Below, in pieces: positions 44,752 through 57,660 of a stretch of 64,000 bases of DNA (positions within the stretch are counted from its first letter, which is position 1; the number at the start of each line of letters is the position of its first letter). The DNA comes from Riptortus pedestris (lineage: Eukaryota > Arthropoda > Insecta > Hemiptera > Alydidae): contig CM032228.1 in assembly GCA_019009955.1 (NCBI GenBank), forward strand, positions 223,359,501 to 223,423,500. The letters are read 5' to 3'. The notes below the pieces were generated by a model. It had not been told where the DNA came from. It was given only the letters and a program-made list of their open reading frames with translations, and made no database searches. The translations under genes and the position numbers were made by a program.

Positions 44752-44860
44752 CAATTTACTCAAAAAATTCAGGTAAACGAGAGTTATAGATATTACCGGG
44801 CGATGATAATCTAGGAGTTTTTCGTCCTAAACACTTATGAAACAAACAAAGATCTAATGA
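44752..44860 (+). repeat. dispersed repeat R3, copy 1
   Basis: 'acaatttactcaaaaaattc', 'aacgagagttatagatatta', 'gggcgatgataatctaggag' and 'tttttcgtcctaaacactta' recur at 52562-52680 in the same orientation and order. No ends or duplications are visible, so the family and full length are unknown. Confidence 0.78.
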
Positions 44861-45875
44861 AAAGTTACTATCAAAACACACAAACTAAAGTTGACTATTG
44901 AAAAGGAATAATCAATCTAATTGAAAATTACTAATGAATGAAGTCCATTATTTGAATATTGTCAATATTTTATACAACTCTAATGCAGTTTGGCAGTATA
45001 TAAATAACTTCTCACCTTTCAAAAGAAAAAAAAAAGTTGTTTATATCAAAATTTGAGGGAAAAATGCAATTGAACCACGCATGATTTTTATTTTTAAACT
45101 TGAGGAAAATAAAGAAATTCAAATTTATTATTTAAAGTGTGTTTTCTTTTGAATCATAGACAAAAAAATACATTTACAATATTTATTATAGTTGGAAAGT
45201 AATAACTCAACTATTGGAGGTCAGAGGTTTTCTATTGAAAATGTAAATACTAAAAATTCGTAAATGACATAATTTGAGATATTTTAAAAATCGACAAATA
45301 TGTTTCAATCATCGAGTTAACTGATTAATAACTACTGAATGATAAATTAACCATCAACCAATCACAGACTAATAGAACAAACAGAGACTAATTATTCACA
45401 TTCAGTAATTATTGTTAAAGATGTTTAAATAGTGACTATTCTCTCAGCTCTTACTCAATCAGTCACTAACCATTTAAATTCAGAGCTGACTAATAAGTTT
45501 AGATTAACAATTCCATTATTATAAAGGCATCTTGTGTCCATCTCTGCTATGTAGGAGCAGTTGAAGAAAGTTTTTGATGAGTACGATCGAACGACCACAA
45601 CAGCTAATTTTCCATCATCAGCAAAAATACGATTAATTTCGGTATTGCTTGAGTTAAAATTAAATGCATAACACCAATTGCATTGAGTATCTTGAATAGC
45701 ACATCATTTGTCTATGATTTGCATTTCGAAAGTTGCGCTGTCCGAGTTTTCCGATTACCAAACCAGCTCTCAATCACAGTTCTGATCTACTAAAGGCTTA
45801 AAAATAATAATAATTTTGACCGAAAATCATTTTTATCACTCACACTATTAGAACAATTTGCACTCACCAATAAAT
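44861..45875. other. AT-rich non-coding stretch, nothing recognised
   Basis: No frame or shared repeat of note. Confidence 0.5.
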
Positions 45876-46652
45876 AAAGTCCGTCAGGCAGGGGCTGCAT
45901 AAACTAAGCAGATTTCCCACTGAAGGTTTACAATAGATAAATATAGATACAGGTAACACAACCCTGAATGCTCAGTAAATGTACAATACAAGGCTGAATT
46001 GTAAACAAACAGGCAAGCCAACCTCGTAGCGCTCGCTGCATAGATAGACAGGAAATACAAACAATTAATGAAATATATCTGAATGTAACATATTAATTTT
46101 ATTGAAAACAATTTACTAAAGCTAGTGGTGTAATTTGTAATGGAATCAGAATCAGTTTTATCTCAATCATTCATATTTTAGTAATCCAAAAACAAAAGAT
46201 GGGGGGCGGGACAACAGTACGTATTTGCATATATCTCACAAAGTAAAAGTTCAATGAAAACAATATTTGGCATTTAGGCTTCAATTGATATCTTTTATTA
46301 TATAACAGGTCATTGTTTATGTAACACTTGTAGAAGTGGGGGTTTACTGAAGGCTGAAAACTGAAAAATGCAAATATCTCGGTTAATATTCAAGATAGAG
46401 AATAAATGTATAGAAAATTATTTATAGTGCATTTAATTGTCAATAAGATTGATTCTATACACTTTTTTGATCCGACTTATAGTAATGGAGATATTTCGAA
46501 TTTTCAAAATTCTCTCCCTCTAACCCCCCCCCCCCCCTCCCCCTGGTCCGATTTCAGCCATTTACGAACTAGATCTATCATTTTACACGAAAAGACTAAA
46601 TTTTAAGATTGGTAACGATTAAACAAAAATTGTTACCGCTAGAGCGGTAAAA

Positions 46653-46721
<69 letters not shown>

Positions 46722-46845
46722 TTTTGAACGGACCTCATTTTCGTCATCTCCTAGGTAGGATCGATGGACATTTAAAGAAAAAATTCGAAAATTCCGTTAT
46801 GAGTACAACCTCAATAGCTTTCCCTTAAGGGAAATCTGCTAAAAA
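45876..46845 (-). mobile_element. F1 repeat, full-length copy (~970 bp)
   Basis: The right end 'aaagtccgtcaggcaggggc' with AAGCAGATTTCCC near 45905 opens the copy. The right arm is collinear with the 35.0-kb copy throughout, including the G-run (46201-46208), a C10-13 run near 46524-46538, and the core hairpin 'accgctagagcggtaa'. The (TA)n core is 46655-46718. The left arm follows, then a palindrome shortened to 'tttcccttaagggaaatctg'. Length and block order match the 35.0-kb copy, so about 970 bp is likely the full length of this subfamily. No coding capacity. Confidence 0.92.
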
Positions 46846-47819
46846 CGGTTATTGAAAATAAGCGGACACCTTCAATATCTGATATCTCAAGTTTCCAGAA
46901 AACTATTATAGACAAACTATCAATGTTTGGTCATTTAATGTTTTTAGAAACATTTGATTCCTTTAAATTGTACGAAACCTAGTATTTATTGTCTGTCAAC
47001 TACTACTTAATACTACTGCTGTAGACGGTAATGGATATGAAGATTATGGTAAAGCAGAATTGAAACAATTAAACTTCTAGAAGGTATTCTTAATCTGTTA
47101 CATATTAAAGTTGTACTTGATTAAAATGAATTGTATCTTTTCGTTCGGTAGAAATGATACCGTCCGTTGTGATGGGGTTATTGTTATTCGAGAGTCGAGA
47201 ACGAGATAGGATGCCTGTGGCCTGCAATAAACCACTGGCCGAATCGATCTGTCTGGTATCCCTACCTCGAGGCCAAGCCGACTGTCCAACGTGATAGTTT
47301 TAAATTATTACAAGTTTCTAATCACCTTTTAAAAGTTGTAACGGACTGAAACGGATGTTAATTGAACATTTGTATTTGGCTGCCGACCCGGGAGGGTATT
47401 CCCGAACGCGTCACATAATTCTGCCTGATAATTGACAGGGAGCGGTAGTTATTAGTAAGTTATCGTAAGGGCTACCTGCGCCTCGAGCTATCCGAGTGGG
47501 TCTCGTCTCTGCTGGCGGCTCTCTCTGCCCAAAGAGGTTTCCAGTTCAGTAACTGTTTATTAAGGCTTCAACCAAGGAGATTGGGACTAGTGACGACATA
47601 TTAACTACATTCCAACATTTTTTCTTTATCTTTCTCCGAATGTAGTCTTTTTTTTTTTACGGGATAGAAATTTGGAAATAATTGAAGCTTTTATTCTTTT
47701 AGTCCACTAATAAAGGACCTTGCTACTGGACTTGCTAGTGGATCAACAAGTACAGTGTCATTAGTTCGATATCGCGGTAGGCCCTCACCGACTATTAGAC
47801 ATACAACGGATCTATTATG

Positions 47820-47820
<1 letters not shown>
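46846..47820. other. non-coding stretch, GC-richer block at 47341-47545
   Basis: No gene recognised. 47341-47545 has several CpGs and no simple repeat ('gccgacccgggagggtattc', 'gctacctgcgcctcgagcta'), which stands out from the surrounding AT-rich DNA. Possibly regulatory or a former exon; composition is the only evidence. Confidence 0.4.

Positions 47821-47821
<1 letters not shown>

Positions 47822-47897
<76 letters not shown>
47822..47897. repeat. compound (CA)n(TA)n microsatellite
   Basis: (CA)n to 47862, then (TA)n to 47897, with no F1 arms around it. Confidence 0.95.
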
Positions 47898-47899
<2 letters not shown>

Positions 47900-48109
47900 A
47901 CTGCGATGCTCAATAGTTATTCAAATAGTAAATTAAATTTGTCAGTAATAAACTGCAGTTGGAATAATAGCATCAGGCTTACAAATTTGTAATAGGTTTT
48001 TATGATTAGGATTCTATTCCATTATATAAAATTTTACTTTTATATTAAATATACACAGCGCCAATGAAATTACATGTCCATTTGAGTATAGGTAAATCAT
48101 GGATAGTAA

Positions 48110-48430
<321 letters not shown>

Positions 48431-49497
48431 CTGTGCTCTCTCTTCTTAAAATAAACATAATTTTTTATGACCAGAAGAGAAATTTCGAAATGAGTATTAC
48501 CTTAGCACTTTATATTTTAATACATCGTTAGCGCCTAGACAATCGGTGCCACTGATGACATTTTTTATTAAGTGATTGATAGGGCAGTTTATTAAGCTGT
48601 AAAAAGTTCCATTTGAATGTTCAATTTCTGTCGAGCACGTCAGTAAGATGAATTTGAAAATATTTGGTTACTCATCCTATGGAAGAATAGCCTTGCGCCA
48701 ATGTAACCTTGGACCATCCATGAATTTTGCTAGCAGTATAACCTTGAGATATCCTTCGTAAAGCAACCCAAAGGCTGGAAATGGTCCTCCATATCCTGGC
48801 CTTTGAAATGTAGTTATTCCCTGTAAATGACAACATCTCGCAGGATGTGGATGGAGTGGAATCCCAATATTAGTATATTGAGCGAGGGTCGAGATGTGTC
48901 GTGGGAAAGGGAGGCTTGTCGGAAAACCAAACACTCACCAACACATCCGACTCACTTTTTCTCACGGTTTATCGCTCAGTTCGAATATGACCACAAAAAT
49001 AAATAAGGCCTTTATTTACACTAGAATCCAGGAGACTTCTTTGCATAAGATCTTCCTTGGAATAAAATGTGATATTAATAAAGCAGTGTCCATTGGTAAT
49101 CAATCTCTTCAAGAGATCATTACAGTTGAGAAAGAGTGGTAGTTTAACGTCTGAACAACATGGTTGTTTAATGTTCCTTACCTTTTCACTTTCTTTATTA
49201 ATGACATATTTCTATTGACTGGTTGTTCATCAAGTCAGAATGGAGTTCCTCAGAACTACTATTACTTTTAATTATCTGATGAGCATAGACGGATTCACGC
49301 ACAGAGGACTGTATCTCCCTGACTAGGGTGTAAACTTTGAGAAGTTGCATTTGTTGAGAATGAAATGGATATTTCTTAATAATATTAGATTGGTAAAATA
49401 TTTATGAGTCTTTTTGCGAGAACAAATTATTTAATATACACTAATGTACATGTACATGTATGTGCTGATAGCTAATATACATTTGGGGAGTAATGGC
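48431..49497. other. non-coding stretch, nothing recognised
   Basis: Two short frames facing away from each other at 48677-48934 (minus) and 48894-49142 (plus) have no known domain. Nothing else is seen. Confidence 0.45.
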
Positions 49498-50123
49498 TTT
49501 TAGCAGATTTCCCCCAAGGCAAATTTATTGAGCTCTATCAGCTATTGAGGCTGTTGCTCATATGATGGGATTTTCAAAAAAAGTTCTTCAAATGTCCATT
49601 GTTCCTTCCTGGGAGATGACGATGAAATTGAGGTCCGTTCAAAATTTTATATGTATATTTATTTGCCTGTTAACGCTCTAGTAGTCGCAATTTTTGTCTG
49701 ATTAATATTAAACTCATTATTTAAACGTTCTATGTAAGAATGAAGATTAAGTTCGTTAACGGCTGAAATCAGACCCGGAGGGGGGGGGGAGTCGAAATAT
49801 CTCCGTGATTATACGTCGGATTGAAACTTTGTATAGAATCAATATTATTGAAAATGTAATGTTCTATAAATGTGTTTATTTACGTCTTTCGTTCTTGATT
49901 ATTAACCGAAATATTTGCATTTTTTAGTTTTCGGCCTTCGGTAAACCTCCACTCCTACTCCTCTCATATTAACAATAAGCTGTTATTTAATGAAGCACTG
50001 TATTTGAAATCTAAATACCAAATATTGTACTCATTGAACTTTTACGTTTTGAGGTAAATGCAATTACGTGAGGAACGTGGGAAAACTGCTTAGTTAACGC
50101 AGCACCTGCGTGATGGTCTTTTT
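49498..50123 (+). mobile_element. F1 repeat, both ends, core TA tract collapsed (~626 bp)
   Basis: The left end 'tttagcagatttcccccaag' has a broken palindrome. The left arm has an extra segment ('aaatttattgagctctatca'). The core is only 'ttttatatgtatatttattt', with no TA expansion, followed by the hairpin relic 'aacgctctagtagtcgcaat'. The right arm is well kept ('ttaagttcgttaacggctga', 'gttttcggccttcggtaaac'). The right end is 'aacgtgggaaaactgcttag ... cctgcgtgatggtcttttt'. It shows what an F1 copy looks like without a long TA core. Confidence 0.85.
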
Positions 50124-52561
50124 GGGTTTTTCAGAGGGAGATATTTCAGCAAATCAACATGTGTGTTTACGAATATATTTTATGTTTTCGATCTTTGATC
50201 ATTTGTTAATAGTTTAAATTAACAATTTTTATCAAAAGAGTATTTAGCAAAGGAGATTGGCACCTTTAGAAACCCTAAACATCAAAGAAATTTTTTTTAT
50301 AAACTAGACCCAAGTATTAGCTCTGAATCGAATAACTACAAGAAGTTAAACTAAGAGTTAGTTACAATATTTTCCAGAGACCAATATTTAATAAATCTAG
50401 GAAAGGAGGCGTTATAATATGTAAATCTAAAGTTGAATGTTTACATTAAAATTTAATGTCGAGAGCTCGAAGGCCGATTGTAAAGTATAATTGTTATCTA
50501 TTATTCACAAAAAATCAAAAATAAAAAATAATTTCACTGCAAGTGAAAACTTTTCGACAACTTCTAACTCAATGATAAAAGACTTGTTTCAAATAACTGA
50601 ATGTTTACCTGCATTCACCTGTACTTATTTCAAAGAGATAAATTTAGCGTGATCTACGATTCCATTGAATGTAGTACAAATAAGGCTTTGATTTTTACGA
50701 AAAGTGTAATAAATTATAGTTTAAAACTCCTATCTATGTACCAAAAGTTTTGAGTTAAAAAAAAGTAGATTTCATTACTCTCGGTCACTTCATTCATTTA
50801 TGTGTGAATTAAGAGTTTCAAAGGTATGTCTAAAATGTTCTCGTCTAACAAATTTTTATATGAGTGATATCACCACAATTAGTAGAGTAGCATTAACTTA
50901 TTCTTTGAGCATTCATTTGAAGTTATTCTTTGATTCGTTGAAAATTAAGGGAGCAGCATTCTGAAGTTTGCCATATTTCCTCATCACACAAATATTGTAA
51001 TTAAGGAAAGCTTTACAGAAAATATCACAATTTTTTTTTCAATATATTTTGGTAATGATGTGTTGTAAATTATAAGAATGAAATAATGAAAAATAGATTA
51101 GGCACGGCAAGAAAAACTTGAAATTCGCCGACTGCCTAAAAATGGCCCCTAATTTTAAAGACAAGTAGCATGTTCCTCATTATAATGACACTTAGCCATG
51201 CTGCTTTACAAATTGGCTCGTTCTGCATAAAACACGGTTTGTAGTGAGGCAGATCATAAATAAATAAAAACAGCTAACAAGTAGCAGGCCCTCAGGCGTA
51301 CATATTTAAATTAACCACCCCCAATTTGTGAGATTTTTTTTCAAACTGAAATTTTATCATTCCTATAATTTTGTTCAATAAAGGTGTTTGAAAATCCGTT
51401 TTAAGCGTGAAAAAGTGAAAGCTGTCCACTAATCAATGGAAACCTGTCATTTGTCGAATACATAAACTGAGTCTTAACAAGGTCACTTGCCAAAGGAATG
51501 CCTAATTTGGCGCTAACGAGATGCGAAACAAAAAAAAAAAAAATAATACTATAAGTCTGAGCGATTGGTTGTCAACATATCCGCCCCAAATTATATTCTA
51601 TTAAGTAACATTACTACAGGAGGCGGTGAATAGTTGCATTTTTATATGTATATAATGCGGGGTATTTAGGGCCCATTTGGATTAGAATTTGGGGTAAGCT
51701 GTCCTAATCATCCTTATTAAGTGTCCTTTAATCAGGGCTCGCCAGCTGCAATCTGTGATAGCTGATTATGTATGGGAGGGGGCGACAACCCACTGCGATT
51801 CCTTCATCACCCGACGCACGAATTAACTACCTCTCTGTCGCATCATTAATGAATGAGCGTTCACCTAATATGCGGCCGGCCTTCTTGATCGCTGCCCCTC
51901 TCCTCTGAATAATAATCCTCATAACGACTATAATGATCTCTTGTAATAAATAGAAGCTTAACAAGCCGTCGGCCAAGGAACCGGAGTCTTTTCAGCTGGC
52001 GGGACAGGACATGATGACAGGCAGAGCCAAAGGTATTTTGAATAAAATATAGTATATTTTGTCTATTGCGAAAGTGTTTTAAATGGACGAAAATTGGAAG
52101 GGAGAATGTGTAATTGAGTCATTATAGAGGAATATATGATTGCCAGTCGATTAAGAATATATTGGTTAGAAAATAGTTAAAAACGCTATACTGTTTCCTC
52201 TCTTTAACTCTACTAGTATGGTTTTCTTATGACAAAAGAGTAACCTCCAATATGTGGGAAGTGTAATACAGAGTTAACTATCTACCATATATCAATGAAA
52301 TGCGATACATAAACAAATATTCGAAACGAATGTAATATTTCCATAATATAGCAGTGTCCCAAAGAGCATACATTAATTAATTTTATGAAAATTATAAATT
52401 TGTATAAAGAAATTTAAACTACAAATTACAAATTTGTATAACAAAAATTAAACTACAAACTACAAATTTGTATTAAGAAATTTGTTGTATCCTCGTTTAT
52501 ATTGTTAAATTTTAAATAGCGATATAAGTGAGGATATAACAGTATTAACAATTTAAATAAT
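50124..52561. other. non-coding stretch with a GC-richer block at 51560-52010
   Basis: The first 1.4 kb is AT-rich and featureless. 51560-52010 is notably richer in G, C and CpG, without simple repeats or long frames, and contains many TAAT-type motifs ('attaattaac'-like sites at 51820-51860). Such composition is seen in conserved regulatory elements, but nothing here proves it. Local repeats of 'aaactacaaa(t/c)tacaaattt' lie at 52415-52470. Confidence 0.4.
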
Positions 52562-52680
52562 CACAATTTACTCAAACAAAATGCAGGTACTTATCCAAAA
52601 CGAGAGTTATAGATATTAGTGGGCGATGATAACCTAGCAGTTTTTCATCCTAAAACCTTAAGAAATTAACAAAATCTAGT
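52562..52680 (+). repeat. dispersed repeat R3, copy 2
   Basis: Same ordered blocks as 44752-44860 ('acaatttactcaaacaaaat', 'cgagagttatagatattagt', 'gcgatgataacctagcagtt'), with a small insertion. Boundaries unknown. Confidence 0.78.
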
Positions 52681-55600
52681 AGCCAGAGTTTCTAATAAAA
52701 GGACATTTCGTTTATTAAAATGTTAATGTTCCTATGTCCTTAAGTTAAGTTCTGTCGTTCAAGTTGCATTAATTTTAAATAAATAAATTAGCCTCTTGCA
52801 TGGTGGGGATTCATTCCAAGGAATGAAACTTTTGTTTAGAAAACTAATAATACTAATTTAAAAAAAATAGACCTCACGTAGGTGAAATGTAAACAGTGAT
52901 TTTTTTATAAACACCAAGCCAAGGGTATATTCTAGGCAGAATTGTAGAATGCAGTCTAAGCTCTGAAACCTTAGAGAAACATAATACAAACATTGTAGGT
53001 ACTGCTCATTTTTAAAGTTTCTTAGAAATAATTTATATTGAATATGTACTAAAACCTAGTGAATCATATAACATACAACAGCCAACATTCAGGTTGGATG
53101 AGATGTTTACAATGTTTTTAATCATAGGACTCATAAGAACTCCCTTACTCAGGGATGGAAAAGATGACGGATGGTACTGCCTCAAAAGAGTAAAACTGGA
53201 TTTTCTTAAAATCTGTTATATATTCACATAAAATATTAGTGATTCAACATCCCCCTTTAAAGTATTTTTTCTAAATATTAATAAAACTAAGTTCCTTACA
53301 TATATTTTTACAAAAAAATATTTATCACATTTCACATGCTTCTTTCACTGCATGCTCAATTCACAGTTGTTCACTAAATTAAGAAATGCCAATTAGTAGC
53401 AGATTTTTAGGAAAAGGTAAATTGCAAAGAGATTATTCGTTGCAGAAAAATTGTAATGAAGGTTAACATAACAGAAAGTTAGAAATTTAATTTTTTATTT
53501 GCATAGTCCTGATCGATAAATCACTCCTGCCTTAGAAAATGAATCCTGCCAAGGATAAGTGTAAAATATGTTAAATTAAAATATATGAGTAACCCAGTTA
53601 TGTAAAGACTGCAATTTTATGGTTGGTCGCAACTCTTGAAACGATATTTAGTTTAATTACAAATATCCTAGAGAAAAAATGAAATACGCATAAATCATAC
53701 CGTAATATAACATTAAATCCAAACAGTATACAAGCGAATTGTTTGTGGACCTGAATAAGTAAAATAAAAGGTTTCCCAAAGAATAGGTTTATTATAGATT
53801 TTAGCTGTTTAAACGTCAAACTCGTACCAAATACGAATGGAAGTATAAAGGGAACAGGAAAATGCAGACTTCGGAATTTTGGAATTTGAAATTCATATGC
53901 TGGAAATATCGATGGGGGGGGGGTTAAAGAATTTTTAAATTCTATAAATTTTCAGGCACCTATGAATTGCAGTATAGAAAGTTTCCTGGATCACAGGTCT
54001 GCGATTTCGTAGAAGTGCGAACTTATTAATGATAACTCTTTAGATATTTTAGCAAAATTTTGTAAATTAAGTTCTACTCATTCTAAAGATAGGTATAACT
54101 GATTGGCGGTTTATATAGTTCCATATAAATAGTTTTACCAAGAGTTTGAAACAATTTTACTTCCTTTATCAAAGCATATAATGCCACGACACAAAAATGT
54201 ACTGGAGGTAAGATTTGGTATTTGTTGTGGTTGTTTTTGCTCAAAAGCTCCAGGTTTAAATGCTGGCGGTTGCTCCCATGAGTTGGGTGGAGCTTTATGG
54301 TGATCATTGGAAGCTAGGATTTCAAATTTGTTCACTTCCTGGCAATTCGTTTCAGCAACTCCGTTATTCCTATCAACGGAAAAGAGTCAACATATTTTAA
54401 AGTTACACGTACGCAGATTTACGTTTGAAAAGGAAGTAAAAGAACAGCTGATGTATAGCTTTGTGAGAAGATGGGGATGGAGTATGGAAGTGATGTAAAT
54501 AAATATGTCAAGTTGGAAGGCCCATTACTGAGGTGCGACTGTTATTAACAATATATTGTAAGGGCGCGGAATAGTGTTGTCTTTCTATTGAAGCCATTTT
54601 TCAAAAAGTGTCTGTGTATATGTACAGGGGGTTTCATACTAGTTGCTCTCCCTTCTTTGTGAAGAAGACGAACATATGTTATTTAAAAATACTTACACGT
54701 AGGCTTCCTAGTGATACGTTTACTACCAAAAATCAAGATGCCACAATCAATAATCGAAGACCTTACTTGTAATATACCATGTAATTTGCTTATCAAATTA
54801 TTTTTTAAATAAGTAGTATTCTTATTGAATGCCTAAAGTAGAAATTGTCTATTGGAATTTTTTAATTGTAGTCCTGTAATGTGTACATCGTCTAGATTTA
54901 GGTAAGTTCCTCCTCCCATGCCATGAAGCGTTAACAATTGTAACAAGAACTTTGTTTTAGTACTTTTTATAGTTTTACTAGTCTTGTCTTGATAAAACCT
55001 TGTTTTACAATAGCTTCTGAGTTAGTCTAAATTAGTTGTTACTCGACGTATTAACTGTGTTCTTTACTGATTTTGACAACTGATTTTTTTGTAGATAATC
55101 AGTTTTGGTCTCCAAGTCTTGTGACAAGATTTCATGAATCCAGAAGATTCTCGAGGGTTTGATACGTCAACCATTAATTTTTGACAAACTACATAGGATT
55201 AATGTGTCCTCAGCAATGAAAATAGGAATTCTCAATTTTAGCAAGATGTAGAAGTAATTTAGAAGACTCTAAATTACGAGTATTGATAGTGATATTCAAC
55301 GTATATTTTACGATTAGCAATAGTAATTGTATTCAGCAAGAGAAATGGAAAGTTGGCCAATGGGGATCAGAGAAATAAGTAGGTTTCGGATTCCCGCTCA
55401 GCGTGGGATAAGAGAGAAAATTATTACCATTTTATAGGAGAGCTTACCGTAGTTGGGGCAAGTAGTATATGCCCTTTCCCGGTAGATAGCACTGCCTTTT
55501 CTGGATAGGGCTTAAAGCCTACTCTACTCCAGGTCACTCAGCCTTCATTCCAATCTTGAAACGGCAACAGTCTCATAATGCTGGCAAATAGAAATCCTTT

Positions 55601-56046
55601 ATGCTAAAATCCATTCAAGTCTTTATTTTCCCACTCCATGTTTTACTGTCCTGCATAAACGCAAATGAATGTAGTCAGAGAAGGAATATCAGATCTCATT
55701 TTCCTTGGCGTCGTTTTTATCATCCATTTATTATCGAAAAGAGTCGTAAGTTCTTGAAAAAGAAAGCTACGATTACGCAAAATTCATTATTTTTGTTGCA
55801 TGACTGGACTGACAGTAACGTACGTCAAATTGAAAACACAATTTGCTTGTGGTCAACCAGAAGCTCTCGAGTGGATGGAGATCCTTAAGACTGCAGCAAC
55901 AAATATGAACTTGTTGACAAAGACAGAAGGACGCATTTGCTCCGCTTGTGACATGGACTTGGCACTAAAGACGACTCATATTCACATTTACTTATCTGAA
56001 ATTCATATTTGCCACAATCATTAGCTTTCAAATATAGATCTGTTGA

Positions 56047-56048
<2 letters not shown>
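52681..56048. other. AT-rich non-coding stretch, nothing recognised
   Basis: No gene or repeat family recognised. Frames of up to 95 codons (55601-55888 plus) lack known domains. A G9 run lies near 53914. Confidence 0.45.

Positions 56049-56107
<59 letters not shown>
56049..56107. repeat. (TA)n microsatellite at the 5' edge of F2
   Basis: The TA run abuts the CTAG start of the F2 copy at 56108. Confidence 0.95.
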
Positions 56108-56108
<1 letters not shown>

Positions 56109-56887
56109 TAGCTCAGATACCCAGCTTCGACCGGGAATTTATTTGAGGCTGAATGGTTATGGTATTTTTTTGGCAAAACTTTACTTTGCACAATATTTTG
56201 ACATTTACCCGAAAAAAGTATACATAACAAATGTTACTCTAAATTACAAAATAAACAACTTTTGTTCTGTTCATATTTGCCGAAAACCTAATAGGAAACG
56301 AAATATCGCTATTTTTAATTTCTGGCTTCCCTCATAACCCCCACTCTTGCCCGTCCCTAGAAATGTTGGTATGGCTTGTTATAATGAAAACGTTAGTGCT
56401 AATACATATACCGAGTTTTATTTATTTCGGTTGGGTCTTTTGTCCCAAATAAAATTGTTCACTTCCGCTATAGGTTTTAGCGTATATCTCGTTTATAATT
56501 CGGTATACGAAAAAAGTGTATATAACAAAAGTTACTCTACATAACAAAATAAACAACTTTTGTTATGTTCATATTTGCCGAAAAACCAATAGGAAACGAA
56601 ATATCGCTATTTTTAATTTCTGGCTTCCCTTATAACCCCCACTCCTGTTCGCCCCAGAGGATATTAATATAGCCTTAAGTCTAAGTTGGGTTAGTAGTAA
56701 TATACATATCAAGTTTCATAAAATTCGGTTCAGCCGTTTATGCGTGAAAAGGTAACAAACAAACAAATAAACAAACAAACAGACGCGAAAGAAACAAAAT
56801 GCAGTTATGGTGTCTATGACATGTGAAACGAAAAGTTATCGTGAAATTTCGCGAAAAAAATCAATGTACAGACAGAGGTTACAATTT
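56108..56887 (+). mobile_element. F2 repeat, internally deleted copy
   Basis: Starts CTAGCTCAGATACCC with the hairpin mutated ('cccagcttcgaccggga'). A deletion removes most of the first repeat unit, because 'gacatttacccgaaaaaagt' joins early sequence to the 298-bp period. Two repeat units remain (anchor 'caacttttgtt' near 56257 and 56553), then the 3' region 'aagtttcataaaattcggtt', a (CAAA)n run, and the tail 'cagacagaggttacaatttt'. It is preceded by (TA)n and followed by (TA)n that is shared with an F1 left arm. Confidence 0.85.
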
Positions 56888-57041
56888 TATATATATATAT
56901 ATATATATATACAGTTTTGAACGGACCTCATTTTCGTCATCTACTAGGTAGGATCGATGGAAATTTGAAGAAAAATTTCGAAAATTCCGTCATGAGTACA
57001 ACCTCAATAGCTGATTTCCCTTAAGGGGAATTTGCTAAAAG
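56888..57041 (-). mobile_element. F1 repeat, left arm fused to the F2 tail through (TA)n
   Basis: The (TA)n tract 56888-56911 follows the F2 tail directly and is followed by the F1 left arm ('cagttttgaacggacctcat', 'gatggaaatttgaagaaaaa', 'tcaatagctgatttccctta'). F1 right-arm sequence is absent on the other side of this tract. Recombination or replacement inside TA repeats, or F2 insertion into the TA core of F1, would explain it. Confidence 0.88.
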
Positions 57042-57660
57042 CAGATGAATAGAAGGGGGTGGCAGGCGTGAGGGACGGGGTTACTGAATGCTGAAAACAC
57101 GCAAGTACGAATAACTCGCTAAATACTTGGGTTACGAAAAAACGCATGGAGTAACAATTGTAGAACGTCAACAGTTTAACAAAATTGGTACTATAACATT
57201 TTCATACACGACTCAAAATAACGGAAATATTTTGTATTTCCGAATTCACTCCTCTCTGAACCCCCACTATTTTCAGGTCCGATTTCAGCCAATAACAAAT
57301 ATGATGCGATGGCTGAAACGGTTAAATATCGAGTATCGTAGAGATCAAATGAACGACTAAGAACGAAAAAGCTTAAATGATGATGTCATCATAACATAAC
57401 GTTTTCGCATGAACCTCACAAAGAAAATGTTCAATGAAAACTATATTTGGTATTATCCATAGAATGAAGTGGTTCAGCTTATTGTTAATATGACATGAGT
57501 AGGAGTCTGGGCTTAGAACCGAAAACTATAAAAACTAATCTATAATCTCGGTTAATATTTATAATACCAAAACTATACATAGAACAGCATTTATAGAGAA
57601 TTCAATTTACAATAAGATTGGTTCCATACAATATTTCAATCCAATGCTGTTCTACCTGCT
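57042..57660 (-). mobile_element. F1-related right-arm blocks, divergent subfamily
   Basis: 'ggttactgaatgctgaaaac', 'ataacggaaatattttgtat', 'ccgatttcagccaataacaa' and 'ggttaaatatcgagtatcgt' match F1 right-arm blocks. A second, partly repeated set follows ('gttcaatgaaaactatattt', 'tctcggttaatatttataat', 'caataagattggttcc'). The same subfamily is at 22.3-22.9 kb. Core, left arm and ends are absent. Confidence 0.7.
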
